A stretch of DNA of 64,000 nt from assembly GCF_029761915.1 (NCBI RefSeq), contig NZ_CP121695.1, positions 496,001 through 560,000 on the forward strand. The letters are read 5' to 3'. The notes beneath the pieces are model-generated. The model saw only the letters and a program-made list of their open reading frames with translations. It was not told the origin of the DNA and made no database searches. The number at the start of each line of letters is the position of its first letter. Position 1 is the stretch's first letter. This DNA is from Bradyrhizobium sp. CB1650 (GTDB lineage Bacteria > Pseudomonadota > Alphaproteobacteria > Rhizobiales > Xanthobacteraceae). Below are positions 8,474-19,600 of the stretch, piece after piece. Both the position numbers and the translations under genes were made by a program.

Positions 8474-9708
8474 CGTTTCCAAAAGCTGCCTCCGTCTCCT
8501 CCGCCGAAGAATCCGTGACGCTGAGCGTCGCCTCATTCCGCTGCGCGTGCATCATGTTCCCGCCGGGATATATTGGCAATTGGTACAAAGTGTCTGTGGA
8601 TGCACCGCTATCGATTGATATGGCGCGTGTGCACGTCCGCATACAGTCCATATACATGTTGCATGTTGCCCGTCGCTGTCCCCGACTTGGGTGCGCGATG
8701 CCGCCAGGCCAGGGAATGGCTCGCAGGGGTGTCATCTCCACCGAGAAATGGACATGCCGCAATGCGACGCCGCCTTGTCTAGGACAGTCATTCTCACCAT
8801 TCCAACCCTAACGAGGCAGACCACCCGCTAGGAGCGATCGACGTCGCACGCCATTCATCATACGGTTGCATGCACTGATAATCAATAATAAAGGTTGCAT
8901 AATTGTTCCGGTTCGAGGGCAGATAGGTTGTCGCATTTGCGGCGGTAAGAAGCATGTCGCTCCGGTCGCTTTTGCACGGTGCGGGCCCGCACCTGCGCGC
9001 AGGAAAAAGCTGCAAGGGCTTTTCGGGCTATGCCTTTTTCGACCGGGATTCGCCGGTGCCCGACTTCCTGCGAAACGGCGCTTGAACTCGGCGCCCCACG
9101 TTGTCTGCGCAAGCCCTTCACCGCGAAAGCATTGCTTACCGCCATGAACGAGCGCGTGACGGAACGCGGCATCTGCGGCTCCATTCCGGCCACGGCGCAC
9201 CGTTATAACGCGCCATCGTCCGTCGCGCCCTCACGGTAAGCATTGGTTTACTGCTCGGGCGGATCGGGCGACGCCCCCTCCGCCAGGAACGTCGTCTCCC
9301 GCATGCGTCACCGATTGCGCGCGATTTGATTCAACTCGCGCGAGCTCTGCATATCGTCGCCCACGAACGATATTTTCACGCGCGCAGCCTGCCGTTGTTA
9401 TCGGCGCTTTTACCAAACCCGTCGCCTCCGCAATGTCTATTGCTGGCCGCGCGACAACGTCGCGTGCACCAGGGAAGGCAGGACTTGTACTCAATATCCG
9501 TATTAGCACGGAGGATGAAATTAACGGGACCGTGAAATGGGATGTCTAACGATCCAGGAGTGGGCTTCCGTCGATCCTCAAGCGCGGCTCGAGCGTCGTC
9601 GGCGATTCCCCCGCTTGGCAAAGATGCCGGTCTCGAAACGCCTAGCGGCCGACGGGATCAAGGACCGACGAGCCGGCCACGAAAGTCCAGGTTAGTAAGG
9701 CGTACCTC
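8474..9708. other. Long intergenic region with decayed coding sequence
   Basis: About 1.2 kb without an intact gene, more AT-rich than its surroundings. It contains the receiver remnant described at 9048-9164. The rest has scattered short frames but none with a ribosome site and protein-like composition. The last 150 bases must contain the cheA promoter; no clear -35/-10 pair could be identified by eye. Confidence 0.5.
9048..9164 (+). pseudogene. Remnant of a response-regulator receiver domain
   Basis: In the frame read at 9078-9164 the sequence gives ALELGAPRCLRKPFTAK followed by ALLTAMNERVTE, which is the alpha4-beta5-alpha5 end of a CheY-like receiver, including the conserved Lys-Pro. The upstream part with the Asp residues is gone or unreadable, and no start or ribosome site is visible. 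Probably the end of a deleted regulator gene. Confidence 0.4.
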
Positions 9709-12491
9709 ATGGATGATCTGTTGCGGGAGTTTTTGACGGAGACCAGCGAGAGCCTGGACACCGTCGACAATCAATTGGTGAAGTTCGAGCAGGAGCCGAA
9801 CAACGCCAAGATCCTGGATAACATCTTCCGCCTGGTCCACACCATCAAGGGGACGTGCGGTTTTCTGGGCTTGCCGCGGCTGGAAGCGCTGGCGCATGCC
9901 GGCGAGACCTTGATGGGCAAGTTCCGCGACGGCATGCCGGTGACGGGCCAGGCGGTGACGGTGATCCTGTCGTCGATCGACCGCATCAAGGAGATTTTGG
10001 CCGGGCTCGAGGCGAGCGAAGCCGAGCCGGAGGGCAATGACCGCGACCTGATCGACAAGCTGGAGGCGATGGTCGAGCAGGGCATGGCGGCGCTGGCGGC
10101 CGGGGGGGCACCCGTCACTGAGGCGCCGCCGCTGGCGCCGGAGGCCCCGGCGGCCGCAGCGGCCAAGGCGATGACCACGGGCGCGCTGGTCGATCAGACG
10201 CTGGAGCGGCCGTTGCGCCCGGGCGAGGTGTCGCTGGACGAGCTCGAGCGCGCCTTCCGCGAGACCGCGATCGAGGTGCCGCCGGTCGCCAAGGCCGACG
10301 TCAGGGCCGACGTCAAGGCCGCGCCGGCGCCGGCCGCCAAGGAGACCGCCAAGGAAACCGCCAGGCCCGCCGCGAAACCCTCGCCCAAGAAGTCGATGGC
10401 GGACGAGACCGCCGCCGAGGGCGACCGCGTCGCCAACCAGTCGATCCGCGTCAACGTGGACACGCTGGAGCATCTGATGACCATGGTCTCCGAGCTGGTC
10501 TTGACCCGCAACCAGCTCCTGGAGATCTCCCGCCGCAACGAGGACACCGAGTTCAAGGTGCCGTTGCAGCGGCTGTCCAACGTCACCGCCGAGCTGCAGG
10601 AGGGCGTCATGAAGACGCGGATGCAGCCGATCGGCAATGCCTGGCAGAAGCTGCCGCGCATCGTGCGCGATCTGTCGAGCGAACTCGGCAAGCAGATCGA
10701 GCTCGAGATGCACGGCGCCGACACCGAGCTCGACCGCCAGGTGCTCGACCTGATCAAGGACCCGCTCACCCATATGGTGCGCAACTCCGCCGATCATGGC
10801 CTGGAGACCCCGGCCGAGCGCGTGGCGACCGGCAAGGGCGAGCAGGGCACCATCCGCCTGTCCGCCTATCACGAGGGCGGCCACATCATCATCTGCATCG
10901 CCGACAACGGCAGAGGCCTCAACACCGAGAAGATCAAGGCCAAGGCGCTCTCGAGCGGTCTGGTCACCGAGGCCGAGCTCGAGAAGATGAGCGAAGCCCA
11001 GATCCACAAGTTCATCTTCGCGCCGGGCTTCTCCACCGCGGCCGCCATCACCTCGGTGTCGGGGCGCGGCGTCGGCATGGACGTGGTGCGCACCAATATC
11101 GACCAGATCGGCGGCACCATCGACATCAAGTCGGTCGCCGGCGAAGGCTCCTCCGTCACCATCAAGATCCCGCTGACGCTGGCGATCGTCTCGGCGCTGA
11201 TCGTCGAGGCCGGCGGCGACCGCTTCGCCATCCCGCAATTGTCCGTGGTCGAGCTGGTGCGGGCCCGCGCCAACTCCGAGCACCGCATCGAGCGCATCAA
11301 GGACACCGCGGTGCTGCGCCTGCGCAACAAGCTGCTGCCGCTGATCCATTTGAAGAAGCTCTTGAAGATCGACGATGGCGCCGCCAGCGATCCCGAGAAC
11401 GGCTTTATCGTGGTGACCCAGGTCGGCAGCCAGACCTTCGGCATCGTCGTCGACGGCGTGTTCCACACCGAGGAGATCGTGGTCAAGCCGATGTCGACCA
11501 AGCTGCGCCACATCGACATGTTCTCCGGCAACACCATTTTGGGCGATGGCGCCGTGATCATGATCATCGACCCCAACGGCATTGCCAAGGCGCTCGGCGC
11601 CTCCGGCGCCTCGGCCCATGACATGGCCGACGAGGCCGCCGGCCCTCACATCGGCAGTGGCGAGCAGACCACCTCGCTCCTGGTGTTCCGCGCCGGCTCG
11701 AGCCAGCCCAAGGCGGTGCCGCTCGGCCTCGTCACCCGGCTCGAAGAGCTGCCCGCCGACAAGATCGAGTTCAGCAACGGCCGCTACATGGTGCAGTACC
11801 GCGAGCAGCTCATGCCGCTGGTCGCCATGGAGGGCGTCCGCATTGCGAGCCAGGGGTGCAGCCGATCCTGGTGTTCGCCGACGACGGCCGTTCCATGGGC
11901 CTCGTCGTCGACGAGATCATCGACATCGTCGAGGAGCGGCTCAACATCGAGGTCGGCGGCTCCTCGGCCGGCATCCTCGGCTCGGCCGTGATCAAGGGCC
12001 AGGCCACCGAGGTGATCGACGTCGGCCACTTCCTGCCGATGGCGTTTGCCGACTGGTTCACCCGCAAGGAGATGAAGCCGTCGATGGCCTCGCAGTCGGT
12101 GCTCTTGGTCGACGACAGCGCCTTCTTCCGCAACATGCTGGCCCCGGTGCTGAAAGCCGCCGGCTACCGGGTCCGCACCGCGGGCGGCGCGCAGGAGGCC
12201 CTGGCGACGCTGCGCGCCGGCCAGAGCTTCGATGTGGTGCTGACCGACATCGAGATGCCCGACATGAACGGGTTCGAGTTCGCCGAAGCGCTGCGCACCG
12301 ACCACAATCTCGCCGCGATGCCGATCATCGGCCTGTCGGCGCTGGTCTCGCCGGCGGCGATCGAGCGCGGCCGCCAGGCCGGCTTCCACGACTATGTCGC
12401 CAAGTTCGACCGTCCCGGCCTGATCGCGGCGCTGAAGGAACAGACCGCCACCGCCGCCGGCGCCGCCGAGCTGAGCCGGGCGGCGGCGTAA
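9709..12491 (+). CDS. cheA: Hybrid chemotaxis kinase CheA with C-terminal receiver, frameshifted
   Basis: Frame 1 starts at the ATG at 9709. It encodes an Hpt domain (phosphoacceptor His44 in LVHTIKGTCGF), a Pro/Ala linker without a clear P2 domain, a dimerisation helix pair, a kinase core (N box HMVRNSADHGLE, G1 DNGRGL, G2 GRGVGMDVV) and the start of the CheW-like P5 domain. At 11853-11856 the run GGGG has one G too few: frame 1 then gives unrelated sequence to 11991, whereas the P5 end and a complete receiver (VLLVDDSAFFR, LTDIEMPDMNG) continue in frame 3 to 12491. With one more G the product would be about 927 residues. Either a sequencing error or a real mutation. First gene of a che operon. 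Confidence 0.85.
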
Positions 12492-12546
12492 GAAGCATGA
12501 TCCGGAAAAGCACGAAGCGGTTGAGGGCGGGGCAGGAGATCCAGCG

Positions 12547-13020
12547 ATGAGCACCAAGATGCAGACCGTCGAAGGCGCCATGGTCGAGTACGTCACCGCG
12601 ATGATCGGCGGCCAGCTCTTCGGCCTGCCGATCTCCCGCGTCCAGGACGTGTTCATGCCCGAACGCGTCACCCGCGTGCCGTTGGCCTCCGGCGAGATCG
12701 CCGGCGTGCTCAATCTGCGCGGCCGCATCGTCACCGTGGTCGACATGCGCGCCCGGCTCGGCCTGCCCAAGGCCGACGACGGCAAGCCGCCGATGGCGGT
12801 CGGCGTCGACCTGCGCGGCGAATCCTATGGCTTGCTGATCGACCAGATCGGCGAGGTGCTGCGCCTGCTCGAAGACGGCAAAGAGGAAAACCCCGTCAAC
12901 CTCGACCCCCGCATGGCCAAGCTCGCCGGCGGCGTCCACCGCCTCGACGGACAGCTCATGGTCGTCCTCGACGTCGATCGCGTCCTAGAGCTCGAAACCA
13001 AAGTGCAGATGGCTGCGTGA
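12547..13020 (+). CDS. cheW: CheW adaptor
   Basis: 157 residues with an AGGAG site 8 bases before the ATG. It is a single CheW domain of normal length: the strand pairs around YVTAMIGGQLFGLPISRVQDVF and the conserved GVLNLRGRIVTVVDMRARLGL, where Asn-Leu-Arg-Gly is the family hallmark. CheW bridges chemoreceptors and CheA at the membrane array. It lies 55 bases after cheA and 32 before cheY in the same direction, so co-transcription is likely. Confidence 0.93.
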   Translation: MSTKMQTVEGAMVEYVTAMIGGQLFGLPISRVQDVFMPERVTRVPLASGEIAGVLNLRGRIVTVVDMRARLGLPKADDGKPPMAVGVDLRGESYGLLIDQIGEVLRLLEDGKEENPVNLDPRMAKLAGGVHRLDGQLMVVLDVDRVLELETKVQMAA

Positions 13021-13052
13021 ACCTCAACCACCATGGAAGCCGGAGAACCAAA

Positions 13053-13439
<387 letters not shown>

Positions 13440-13486
13440 ACGTCTCCGGACCGAGTGATCCCAGTAAAGCTTGCGAGAGGCTATCC

Positions 13487-14368
13487 GTGACCCCGACCGA
13501 GTATGAGTATCTGCGTAAGTTCCTGAGGGATCATTCCGGTCTCGACCTGTCCGCAGACAAGCAATATCTGATCGAAAGTCGCCTGTTGCCGCTCGCCCGC
13601 AAGGCGGGGCTCTCGGGCATCACCGAGCTCGTGCAGAAGCTGCAGGGCCTTGGATCGGGTGCGCTCGCGACCAGCGTGGTCGAAGCCATGACCACCAACG
13701 AGACCTTCTTCTTCCGCGACAAGGTGCCGTTCGATCATTTCCGCGACACCATCATGCCGGAAGTGCTCAAGGCGCGCGCCGGCCGCCGCAGCGTGCGCAT
13801 CTGGTGCGCCGCCGGCTCGACCGGGCAGGAGCCTTACTCGCTGGCGATGTGCCTGAAGGAGATGGGCGCCGCGCTCACCGGCTGGCGCGTCGAGATCATC
13901 GCGACCGACCTGTCGCAGGAGGTGCTGGAGAAGGCCAAGGCCGGCGTCTATAGCCAGTTCGAGGTGCAGCGCGGCCTGCCGATTCAGATGCTGGTCAAGT
14001 ATTTCAAGCAGACCGGCGAGACCTGGCAGATCAATCCCGAGCTGCGTGCGATGATCCAGCACCGGCAGCTCAACCTGCTGCACGATTTCGCGCAGCTCGG
14101 CACGTTCGACGTCATCTTCTGCCGCAACGTGCTGATCTATTTCGACCAGGACACCAAGATCAACATCTTCAACCGCCTGGCACGCCAGATCGAAGCCGAC
14201 GGCTTCCTGGTGCTGGGCGCCGCGGAAACCGTGGTCGGACTGACCGATGCCTTCAGGCCGATTGCGGAGCGCCGCGGTCTCTACAAGCCCAACGACGCCC
14301 GTGCGGCGGCCGTCAGGCCGGCGCTCGCCGGTGCGGCACCGCGCATGGCGGCGATAGCAGGACTGTAA
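13487..14368 (+). CDS. cheR: CheR chemoreceptor methyltransferase
   Basis: 293 residues from a GTG at 13487 with GAGAGG upstream. It has an N-terminal helical domain (YEYLRKFLRDHSGLDLSADK), then a SAM-binding Rossmann fold: RIWCAAGSTGQEPYSLAM is the motif I loop and VIFCRNVLIYFD the substrate-side strand. CheR methylates receptor glutamates using S-adenosylmethionine. No cheB and no receptor gene is adjacent, so those partners must come from elsewhere. Confidence 0.92.
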   Translation: MTPTEYEYLRKFLRDHSGLDLSADKQYLIESRLLPLARKAGLSGITELVQKLQGLGSGALATSVVEAMTTNETFFFRDKVPFDHFRDTIMPEVLKARAGRRSVRIWCAAGSTGQEPYSLAMCLKEMGAALTGWRVEIIATDLSQEVLEKAKAGVYSQFEVQRGLPIQMLVKYFKQTGETWQINPELRAMIQHRQLNLLHDFAQLGTFDVIFCRNVLIYFDQDTKINIFNRLARQIEADGFLVLGAAETVVGLTDAFRPIAERRGLYKPNDARAAAVRPALAGAAPRMAAIAGL

Positions 14369-14370
14369 GC

Positions 14371-14688
14371 ATGGCCGAGGATGGAAAAGGTGCGGAGCGC
14401 GTCACGTTCAGCCGCGGCTATGATGTCTGCATCATGGCCATCGACGGCACCTGGCGCCGCGACTGCAAGCTCAATGCGATTTCCGATACCGACGCCGTTC
14501 TCACGGTGGAAGGCTCGATCCAGGGATTGAACCTGAAAGAGTTCTTCCTGCTGCTGTCGTCCACGGGGCTCGCCTATCGTCGCTGCGAGCTGGTGCGCGT
14601 CAACGGCGCCGAAATGGATATCCAGTTCCTGCGCGGCAAGAACAGGAAGAAACGCGGCGCGGCCGGCGGCCACGACGCCGCAGCCTGA
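14371..14688 (+). CDS. PilZ-like small protein
   Basis: 105 residues beginning 2 bases after the cheR stop, so translationally coupled. The pattern of beta-strands (YDVCIMAIDGTWRRDCKLNAISDTDAVLTVEG, then CELVRVNGAEMDIQFLRGK) resembles PilZ domains, which bind c-di-GMP. The canonical RxxxR and (D/N)xSxxG motifs are only partly kept (WRRDC; NAISDTDA), so ligand binding is uncertain. Lys/Arg-rich tail. Placement suggests a link between the chemotaxis-like pathway and c-di-GMP signalling (inference). Confidence 0.65.
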   Translation: MAEDGKGAERVTFSRGYDVCIMAIDGTWRRDCKLNAISDTDAVLTVEGSIQGLNLKEFFLLLSSTGLAYRRCELVRVNGAEMDIQFLRGKNRKKRGAAGGHDAAA

Positions 14689-14820
14689 TCCCGCCCGCGT
14701 CTCTTCCCGGATCGTTGCTTCACATTTGCTAAAACATCCGAGTGAATTCTCTGCAGCAGCTTTACGCGGCCGAAGCGCGGACCGTGTATCAGTTGCCGGT
14801 CTCAATCGCAGGGTACGGCA

Positions 14821-15324
14821 ATGCCAAGAAGCTCTCTCTCCCCCATCCCGTCAAATCTGCCCGATGTCGCCGAGCGGCGTGCGCTTCAGCTCCTGGTCGT
14901 CGACGACGACGCCACGCAGCGCAGCCTGATCACGGTCGCCGCCAGGCAGGCCGGCCATGAGGTCACGGTGGCGCCGTCGGTCGCGGAGGCGATCCGGAAG
15001 CTCCGGTCCGCGCGCTTCGACTGCGTGACGCTCGATCTCGTGCTGGAGGATGGCGACGGCATCGATGTGCTGCGCGAGATGGCGGAGGCGAAGTTCTCGG
15101 GCTCCGTGATCGTCGTCAGCGGCATGGACGGCAAGCGCCGCAGCGCCGCCCGCAGCTTTGCCCGCTCCGTCGGCATCGAGCTCCAGAGCTTGCCGAAGCC
15201 GCTGGATCTCGCTGCGCTGCGCATCAGCCTCGCCAATCTCGGCAAGACCGCGATGGGCCTGCCGGCGATCCACACTTGGGGCGGCGTGGCCACCGACGCG
15301 ATCGTGTCGCGCCACCGCGCTTGA
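14821..15324 (+). CDS. Receiver-only response regulator
   Basis: 167 residues: a 20-residue leader, a receiver (about 22-145) and a short tail. Key residues are present: LLVVDDDATQRS, phosphoacceptor Asp in VTLDLVLEDGDG, VVSGMDGKRR and the Lys in SLPKPLDL. No output domain, so it acts by protein contact. Same direction as the che genes but 132 bases downstream, possibly with its own promoter. It resembles the receiver proteins that close such clusters in Bradyrhizobium. Confidence 0.82.
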   Translation: MPRSSLSPIPSNLPDVAERRALQLLVVDDDATQRSLITVAARQAGHEVTVAPSVAEAIRKLRSARFDCVTLDLVLEDGDGIDVLREMAEAKFSGSVIVVSGMDGKRRSAARSFARSVGIELQSLPKPLDLAALRISLANLGKTAMGLPAIHTWGGVATDAIVSRHRA

Positions 15325-15344
15325 TACGCGGAACTGCTATGCGG

Positions 15345-15689
15345 CTATGCGGTCAGATGCGGCGGGTCCGCCGCGCTGACCGCGATCTCCGCCGGGCCGC
15401 CGGATTCCAATAGGCATTGCAGTGCCGTGCCGAGCCCAGCGCGGCAGGCGATGAGGGCCGCACTCGCCGTGGCATAACGCGGAGTGATGTCGTCGAGCAC
15501 GAAAACGTCGGTGGAACCCGCAGGGTTGCAGTTGTCCTCCTGAGCCATATCTTCCTGAGCCATGACTGCGTCGATCAGGCGCATGCTGACCTCGATCCGC
15601 GCGATCAGAGAGCGAAGGTCCGCAGCGATCAACTGATGGCTGTCAGTTTCGCGCAGCGTGGCGGGAGGTGTGCTGGCAGAATTTGGCAT
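15345..15689 (-). CDS. Small hypothetical protein
   Basis: 114 residues, soluble, with the repeated pentapeptide MAQEDMAQED about one third in. The central helix (DSHQLIAADLRSLIARIEVSMRLIDAVM) suggests a coiled-coil or helical bundle. I do not recognise a family. It is divergent from the FixJ-like gene, and the palindrome at 15750-15765 lies between the two starts, so it may be part of the same regulon. Confidence 0.55.
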   Translation of the reverse strand: MPNSASTPPATLRETDSHQLIAADLRSLIARIEVSMRLIDAVMAQEDMAQEDNCNPAGSTDVFVLDDITPRYATASAALIACRAGLGTALQCLLESGGPAEIAVSAADPPHLTA

Positions 15690-15749
15690 GGATATTCTCC
15701 ATCCTCTGCAAATAGGCTCCTTGCCGCTACTTGTGCGTTAAGTCTATGT

Positions 15750-15765
15750 CCCGTACAAATACGGG
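15750..15765. promoter_or_regulatory. CCCGTA-N4-TACGGG palindrome between divergent genes
   Basis: CCCGTACAAATACGGG is a perfect 6-bp inverted repeat with a 4-nt spacer, 75 bases before the FixJ-like ATG and 60 bases before the leftward start at 15689. Same core and spacing as the sites at 6169 and 7207. Confidence 0.55.
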
Positions 15766-15840
15766 TGGGCCGAATCCGCGCCGAACGCCATAGACGGTTG
15801 GCGCGGACGCGAGTCCTTTAATGCCAAATGGACGTGGCAC

Positions 15841-16476
15841 ATGGCCGAACAAACCTCTCGTGGCGAGATCTTCGTGGTCGACGACGACCCTGCCGTTCGC
15901 GATACCCTGTCGATGGTGTTGAAGGCGGCGGGCTATGAGGTGATCTGTTTCGCAGATGGCGCAGCATTGCTTTCCATCGCGCGAAGCCGAACACCGGCTG
16001 CGATCCTGCTCGACGTGCACATTCCCGGAAAGTCGGGCCTCGACATCCTCAGGGAGCTGCATGGCGAGGATTATCCGGCGCCGATCTTCATGATCTCCGG
16101 TCAGGGCGACATCGCGATGGCCGTGAGCGCGATCAAGAACGGCGCGCTCGATTTCATCGAGAAGCCGTTCCGCGGCAGCGAGATCGTGAGCCGGCTGGAA
16201 GAGGCGATCGGCGCCTACGCACGGCGGCGGGCGGAGAACGCGTCGCCGAAATTTGGCTCGCTGCATTTCCCCGGACGCGAGCCGCTGACCCGTCGTGAAC
16301 GCGAAGTGCTCGAGCAGTTCGCCTCCGGCGCCTCCAACAAGGAAGCCGGCCGCACGCTCGGGATCAGCCCGCGGACCATCGAGGACCACCGCGCCAACAT
16401 CATGAAGAAGCTCGGTGCGCGCAATGCCGCCGATCTGATCCGCATCGTGATGACCGCGGCCCAGCGCGCGTCGTAG
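15841..16476 (+). CDS. FixJ-family response regulator
   Basis: 211 residues. Receiver at about 8-120 (IFVVDDDPAVRDTL; phosphoacceptor Asp in AILLDVHIPGKSG; switch Ser in MISGQGDI; Lys in FIEKPFRG). LuxR-type helix-turn-helix at about 145-208 (LTRREREVLEQFASGASNKE; ISPRTIEDHRANIMKKLGAR). FixJ proteins dimerise on phosphorylation and activate promoters. The hybrid kinase downstream converges on it and could be its partner, but no cognate kinase is fused or overlapping. Its recognition helix matches that of the LuxR-type protein at 6231. Confidence 0.88.
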   Translation: MAEQTSRGEIFVVDDDPAVRDTLSMVLKAAGYEVICFADGAALLSIARSRTPAAILLDVHIPGKSGLDILRELHGEDYPAPIFMISGQGDIAMAVSAIKNGALDFIEKPFRGSEIVSRLEEAIGAYARRRAENASPKFGSLHFPGREPLTRREREVLEQFASGASNKEAGRTLGISPRTIEDHRANIMKKLGARNAADLIRIVMTAAQRAS

Positions 16477-16497
16477 GTCCGGGCGCGTCTCCATCAA

Positions 16498-16602
16498 CGT
16501 CATTCCGGGCGCGCGACAGCGCGACCCGGAATCTCGGGATTCCCCAATGCGCAATTGCGCCTTGGGGTTCGATGCTTTCGCGTCGCCTCGGAATGACGCT
16601 CT
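16498..16602. repeat. REP-like palindromic element between convergent genes
   Basis: Starts GTCATTCCGGGC and ends GGAATGAC, with internal hairpins (GCGCGCGACAGCGCG and a CCCCAATGCGCAATTGC region). This is the layout of bradyrhizobial intergenic repeats. It fills the gap between the convergent FixJ-like and hybrid-kinase genes and may act as a bidirectional terminator. Confidence 0.5.
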
Positions 16603-16606
16603 ATTG

Positions 16607-19600
16607 TCACCCCTCCAGCGCCTTGCGCAGGATCCGAGCGAGATCCGATTTGCGATAGGGCTTTGCCAGCAGCAGAACGCCCGAATCCAGCCGCCCATGA
16701 TGGATGATCGCGTTCTCGGTATAGCCCGACGTATAGACCACCTTGAGGCCGGGCCGCGTCTTCTGCAATTCGTCGGCGAGCTGCCGCCCGTTCATCCGGC
16801 CCGGCATGATCACGTCGGTGAAGAGCAGGTCGAACGGCTTCCCGGCCGCGACGATCGCGAGCGCCTCCGCGGCGTTGGCCGCCTGCAGGGTGACGTAACC
16901 GAGCGCATGCAGTTGCGCCAGTACGTAGTCGCGCACCAGCCGGTCGTCCTCGACCACGAGGATGGTTTCGTGCCCGCCCTCGATGGTCGCCGGCGTCACG
17001 CCTTCGCCGACCGCCGTGGCGGTCTTGCCGGGCGGCAGGTACATCTTGATCGTGGTGCCGTGGCCCTCCTCGCTGTAAATCTTGATGTGGCCCGCGGACT
17101 GCTTGATGAAGCCGTAGACCATGGAGAGCCCAAGCCCGGTGCCCTTGCCGGGTCCCTTCGAGGTGAAGAAGGGATCGAACACCCTGGCCAGCATGTTGGC
17201 GGGGATGCCGGTGCCGGTATCGCTGAGCGCGATCAGCACGTAGTGGCCGGGCCGGACGTCGTTGATGCTGGCATAGACCTCATCGAGATAGGCGCCGCCG
17301 GTCTCGAGGATCAGCTTGCCGCCGCTTGGCATGGCGTCGCGGGCGTTGAGCGCGAGGTTGAGCAGCGCGGTGGTGAGCTGGTTGGGGTCGACGATCGCCA
17401 CGCAGCTCTCGTCCTCGAACACGGACTCGATCTGGATCTGCTCGCCCAGCGTCGGCCGCAACAGCTTCGCAGTGTCGATGATCAGCAAATTGACGTCGAT
17501 CTCGCGCGGCTGCAGCGGTTGCTTGCGCGCGAAGGCGAGCAGATGCTGGGTCAGCTCGGCGCCGCGGGCGGCGGCCTCGTCGATCATCCGGGTGATGGCC
17601 GCGAGCTGCGGCTCCTTCTCCACCGCCTCCGCCAGGATCTCGATCGTTCCGGTGATGACGGTGAGAATGTTGTTGAAGTCGTGCGCCACGCCGCCGGTGA
17701 GCTGGCCGACCGCCTCCATCTTCTCCGCATGGCGGATGCGCTCCTCGGCCGCGATCTTGTCGGTGAGGTCGCGGTAGAAGATGTTGAAGAGCAGGCCCTC
17801 GCGGCGCTTCAGCGCCGTAACGCTCAGCTCGGCCTTGAACTCCTTGCCGTCGCGGCGCCGGCACATGAGCTCCCGGCGGCGGTTGAGCGTCTTGCCGTCG
17901 CCGGATTCCAGGAAGCGTTTCAGCCCGCCCCGGACCCTGTCGCGATCGTCATCGGCGACGATCAGATCGATCGTGCTCTTGCCGATCACCTCGTCGCGGC
18001 GCCAGCCGAATAGCTGCTCGGCCTGCGAGTTCCAGTTCAGGATATTGCTGGCCTCGTCGGTCTGGACGAAGGCGTCGAGCGCGGTCTCGACGATGTTGCG
18101 GGCGAGGCGTTCACTCTCGCGCAGGGATTCCTGCGCGAGCCGCGCCTCGGTCATGTCGCGCCCGACGAAGAAGAAGCGCCTGGCCGGCTCGGACCAGTTG
18201 CCGAGCCACGATAGCCAGACCTCGTGCCCGTCCTTGTGGACGCAGCGGGTGTCGCTGAGCCTGGGATGTTCGCCGCGCCGGAGCGCGCGCATCTCCTCGC
18301 GGGCTTGCTCCAGATGGTCGGGGTGAATGAAATCGACACCGGTGCGGCCGATCATCTCCTCCGGCCGATAGCCCAGGATGGCCGCGCTGCTTGGGCTGAC
18401 CTGCGCCACCTGACCTCGCGCATTCATGATCATGATCAGATCCTGCGAAGCATCGAAGATCTGCCGCCGTTCCTCGAGCTGCTGCTGCAGCGCCCGCTCG
18501 GTCCGCCGTGCCTCGGTGAGGCTGCGCGCCGAGCCGGAGGCGCCGATGATCTCGCCATCGGGCCCCCTGATCGGCGAAAGGCTGAGCGAGATCTCGACCG
18601 GCGTGCCGTCCTTGCGCAGGCGCACCGTCTCGAAGCGTTCGATCGGCTCGCCTCGCGCGATCCGCCGTAAGATGTCCTTGCCGTGCTCGCGACGGTCGGG
18701 CGGGACAATGATCGAGGTGGATTTCCCGATCGCCTCATCCGCCGAATAGCCGTACAGGCGCTCGGCTGCAGGGTTCCAGCCGGTGATGATGGCGTCGAGC
18801 GATTGCATCACGATCGAATCGTCGGACGATTCGACGGCGGCGCTGAACAAGCGCTCGCGCGCTGCATGATGGCTTCGCGCGGCTTCGGTGCGGCGATGCT
18901 CTTGAACCTCGCGTTCGAGAGCCGCTGTCTTCGCCCGCGTCTCTTCGACCATCTGGGCAAAGGCCCGTGCCAGCACGCCCGTCTCGCCGCTGGCGTCGAC
19001 CGGAATGTCCGCCGGCCGTCCGCTGCCGATTGCCTCCACAGCAGCGGTCAGACGCCCGATCGGACGGGTCAATGAACGCGCCAGGAACACGGCGAGTAAA
19101 GCCGCGGCGAGGACGGCAAGCCCGCCGACCAGCGAGGACGTTTTTTGAATGGCCGCCGGTACGCGGGCGAACACGGACGGGGGAACCGTCTCGATGATTG
19201 CGACCCATTGCTTGCCCGCAAGCAGCGCCGGCGCGATCGCGGCACCGCTCGGCCGGCCCGACCCGTCGGTCGTGAGCTGCGTGGATCCTTCAAGCGTGCC
19301 GGCCAGGGCTGCAAAAGATGGAAAGTCATTGCGCCAGTTGGTGGGCCGGCCACGCAACGAGCCGAACTCGCGCGCGCGATCGGGATGGACGAGATAGTCA
19401 CCGCGCGAATTCACGACATAAATCTCTCCCCCCGAGCCCGCGGTCGCGCGGATGCGGTCGAGCGCCGGACGCATGTCGATATTGGCGATGATGATACCGA
19501 ACGGCTTGCCGTCCGCCGAGAATAGGGGCGTCGCGACCCGCAGGGTCGGAATGTGAGAGGTCGTGGTGCCTCCCTGACGGGTGGCGAGATCGATCGGCGA

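Noticed and set aside
9395..9546. Short frame giving VVIGAFTKPVASAM, possibly another receiver scrap
   Set aside because: Only a TKPV resemblance; no start, no other conserved positions.
9658..11649. 663-codon open frame antisense to cheA
   Set aside because: It mirrors the third-position GC bias of cheA, is His/Asp/Gly/Arg-rich low complexity and has no ribosome site; a shadow frame.
16547..18013. 488-codon frame opposite the hybrid kinase
   Set aside because: Same antisense GC artefact; the kinase domains on the other strand are unambiguous.
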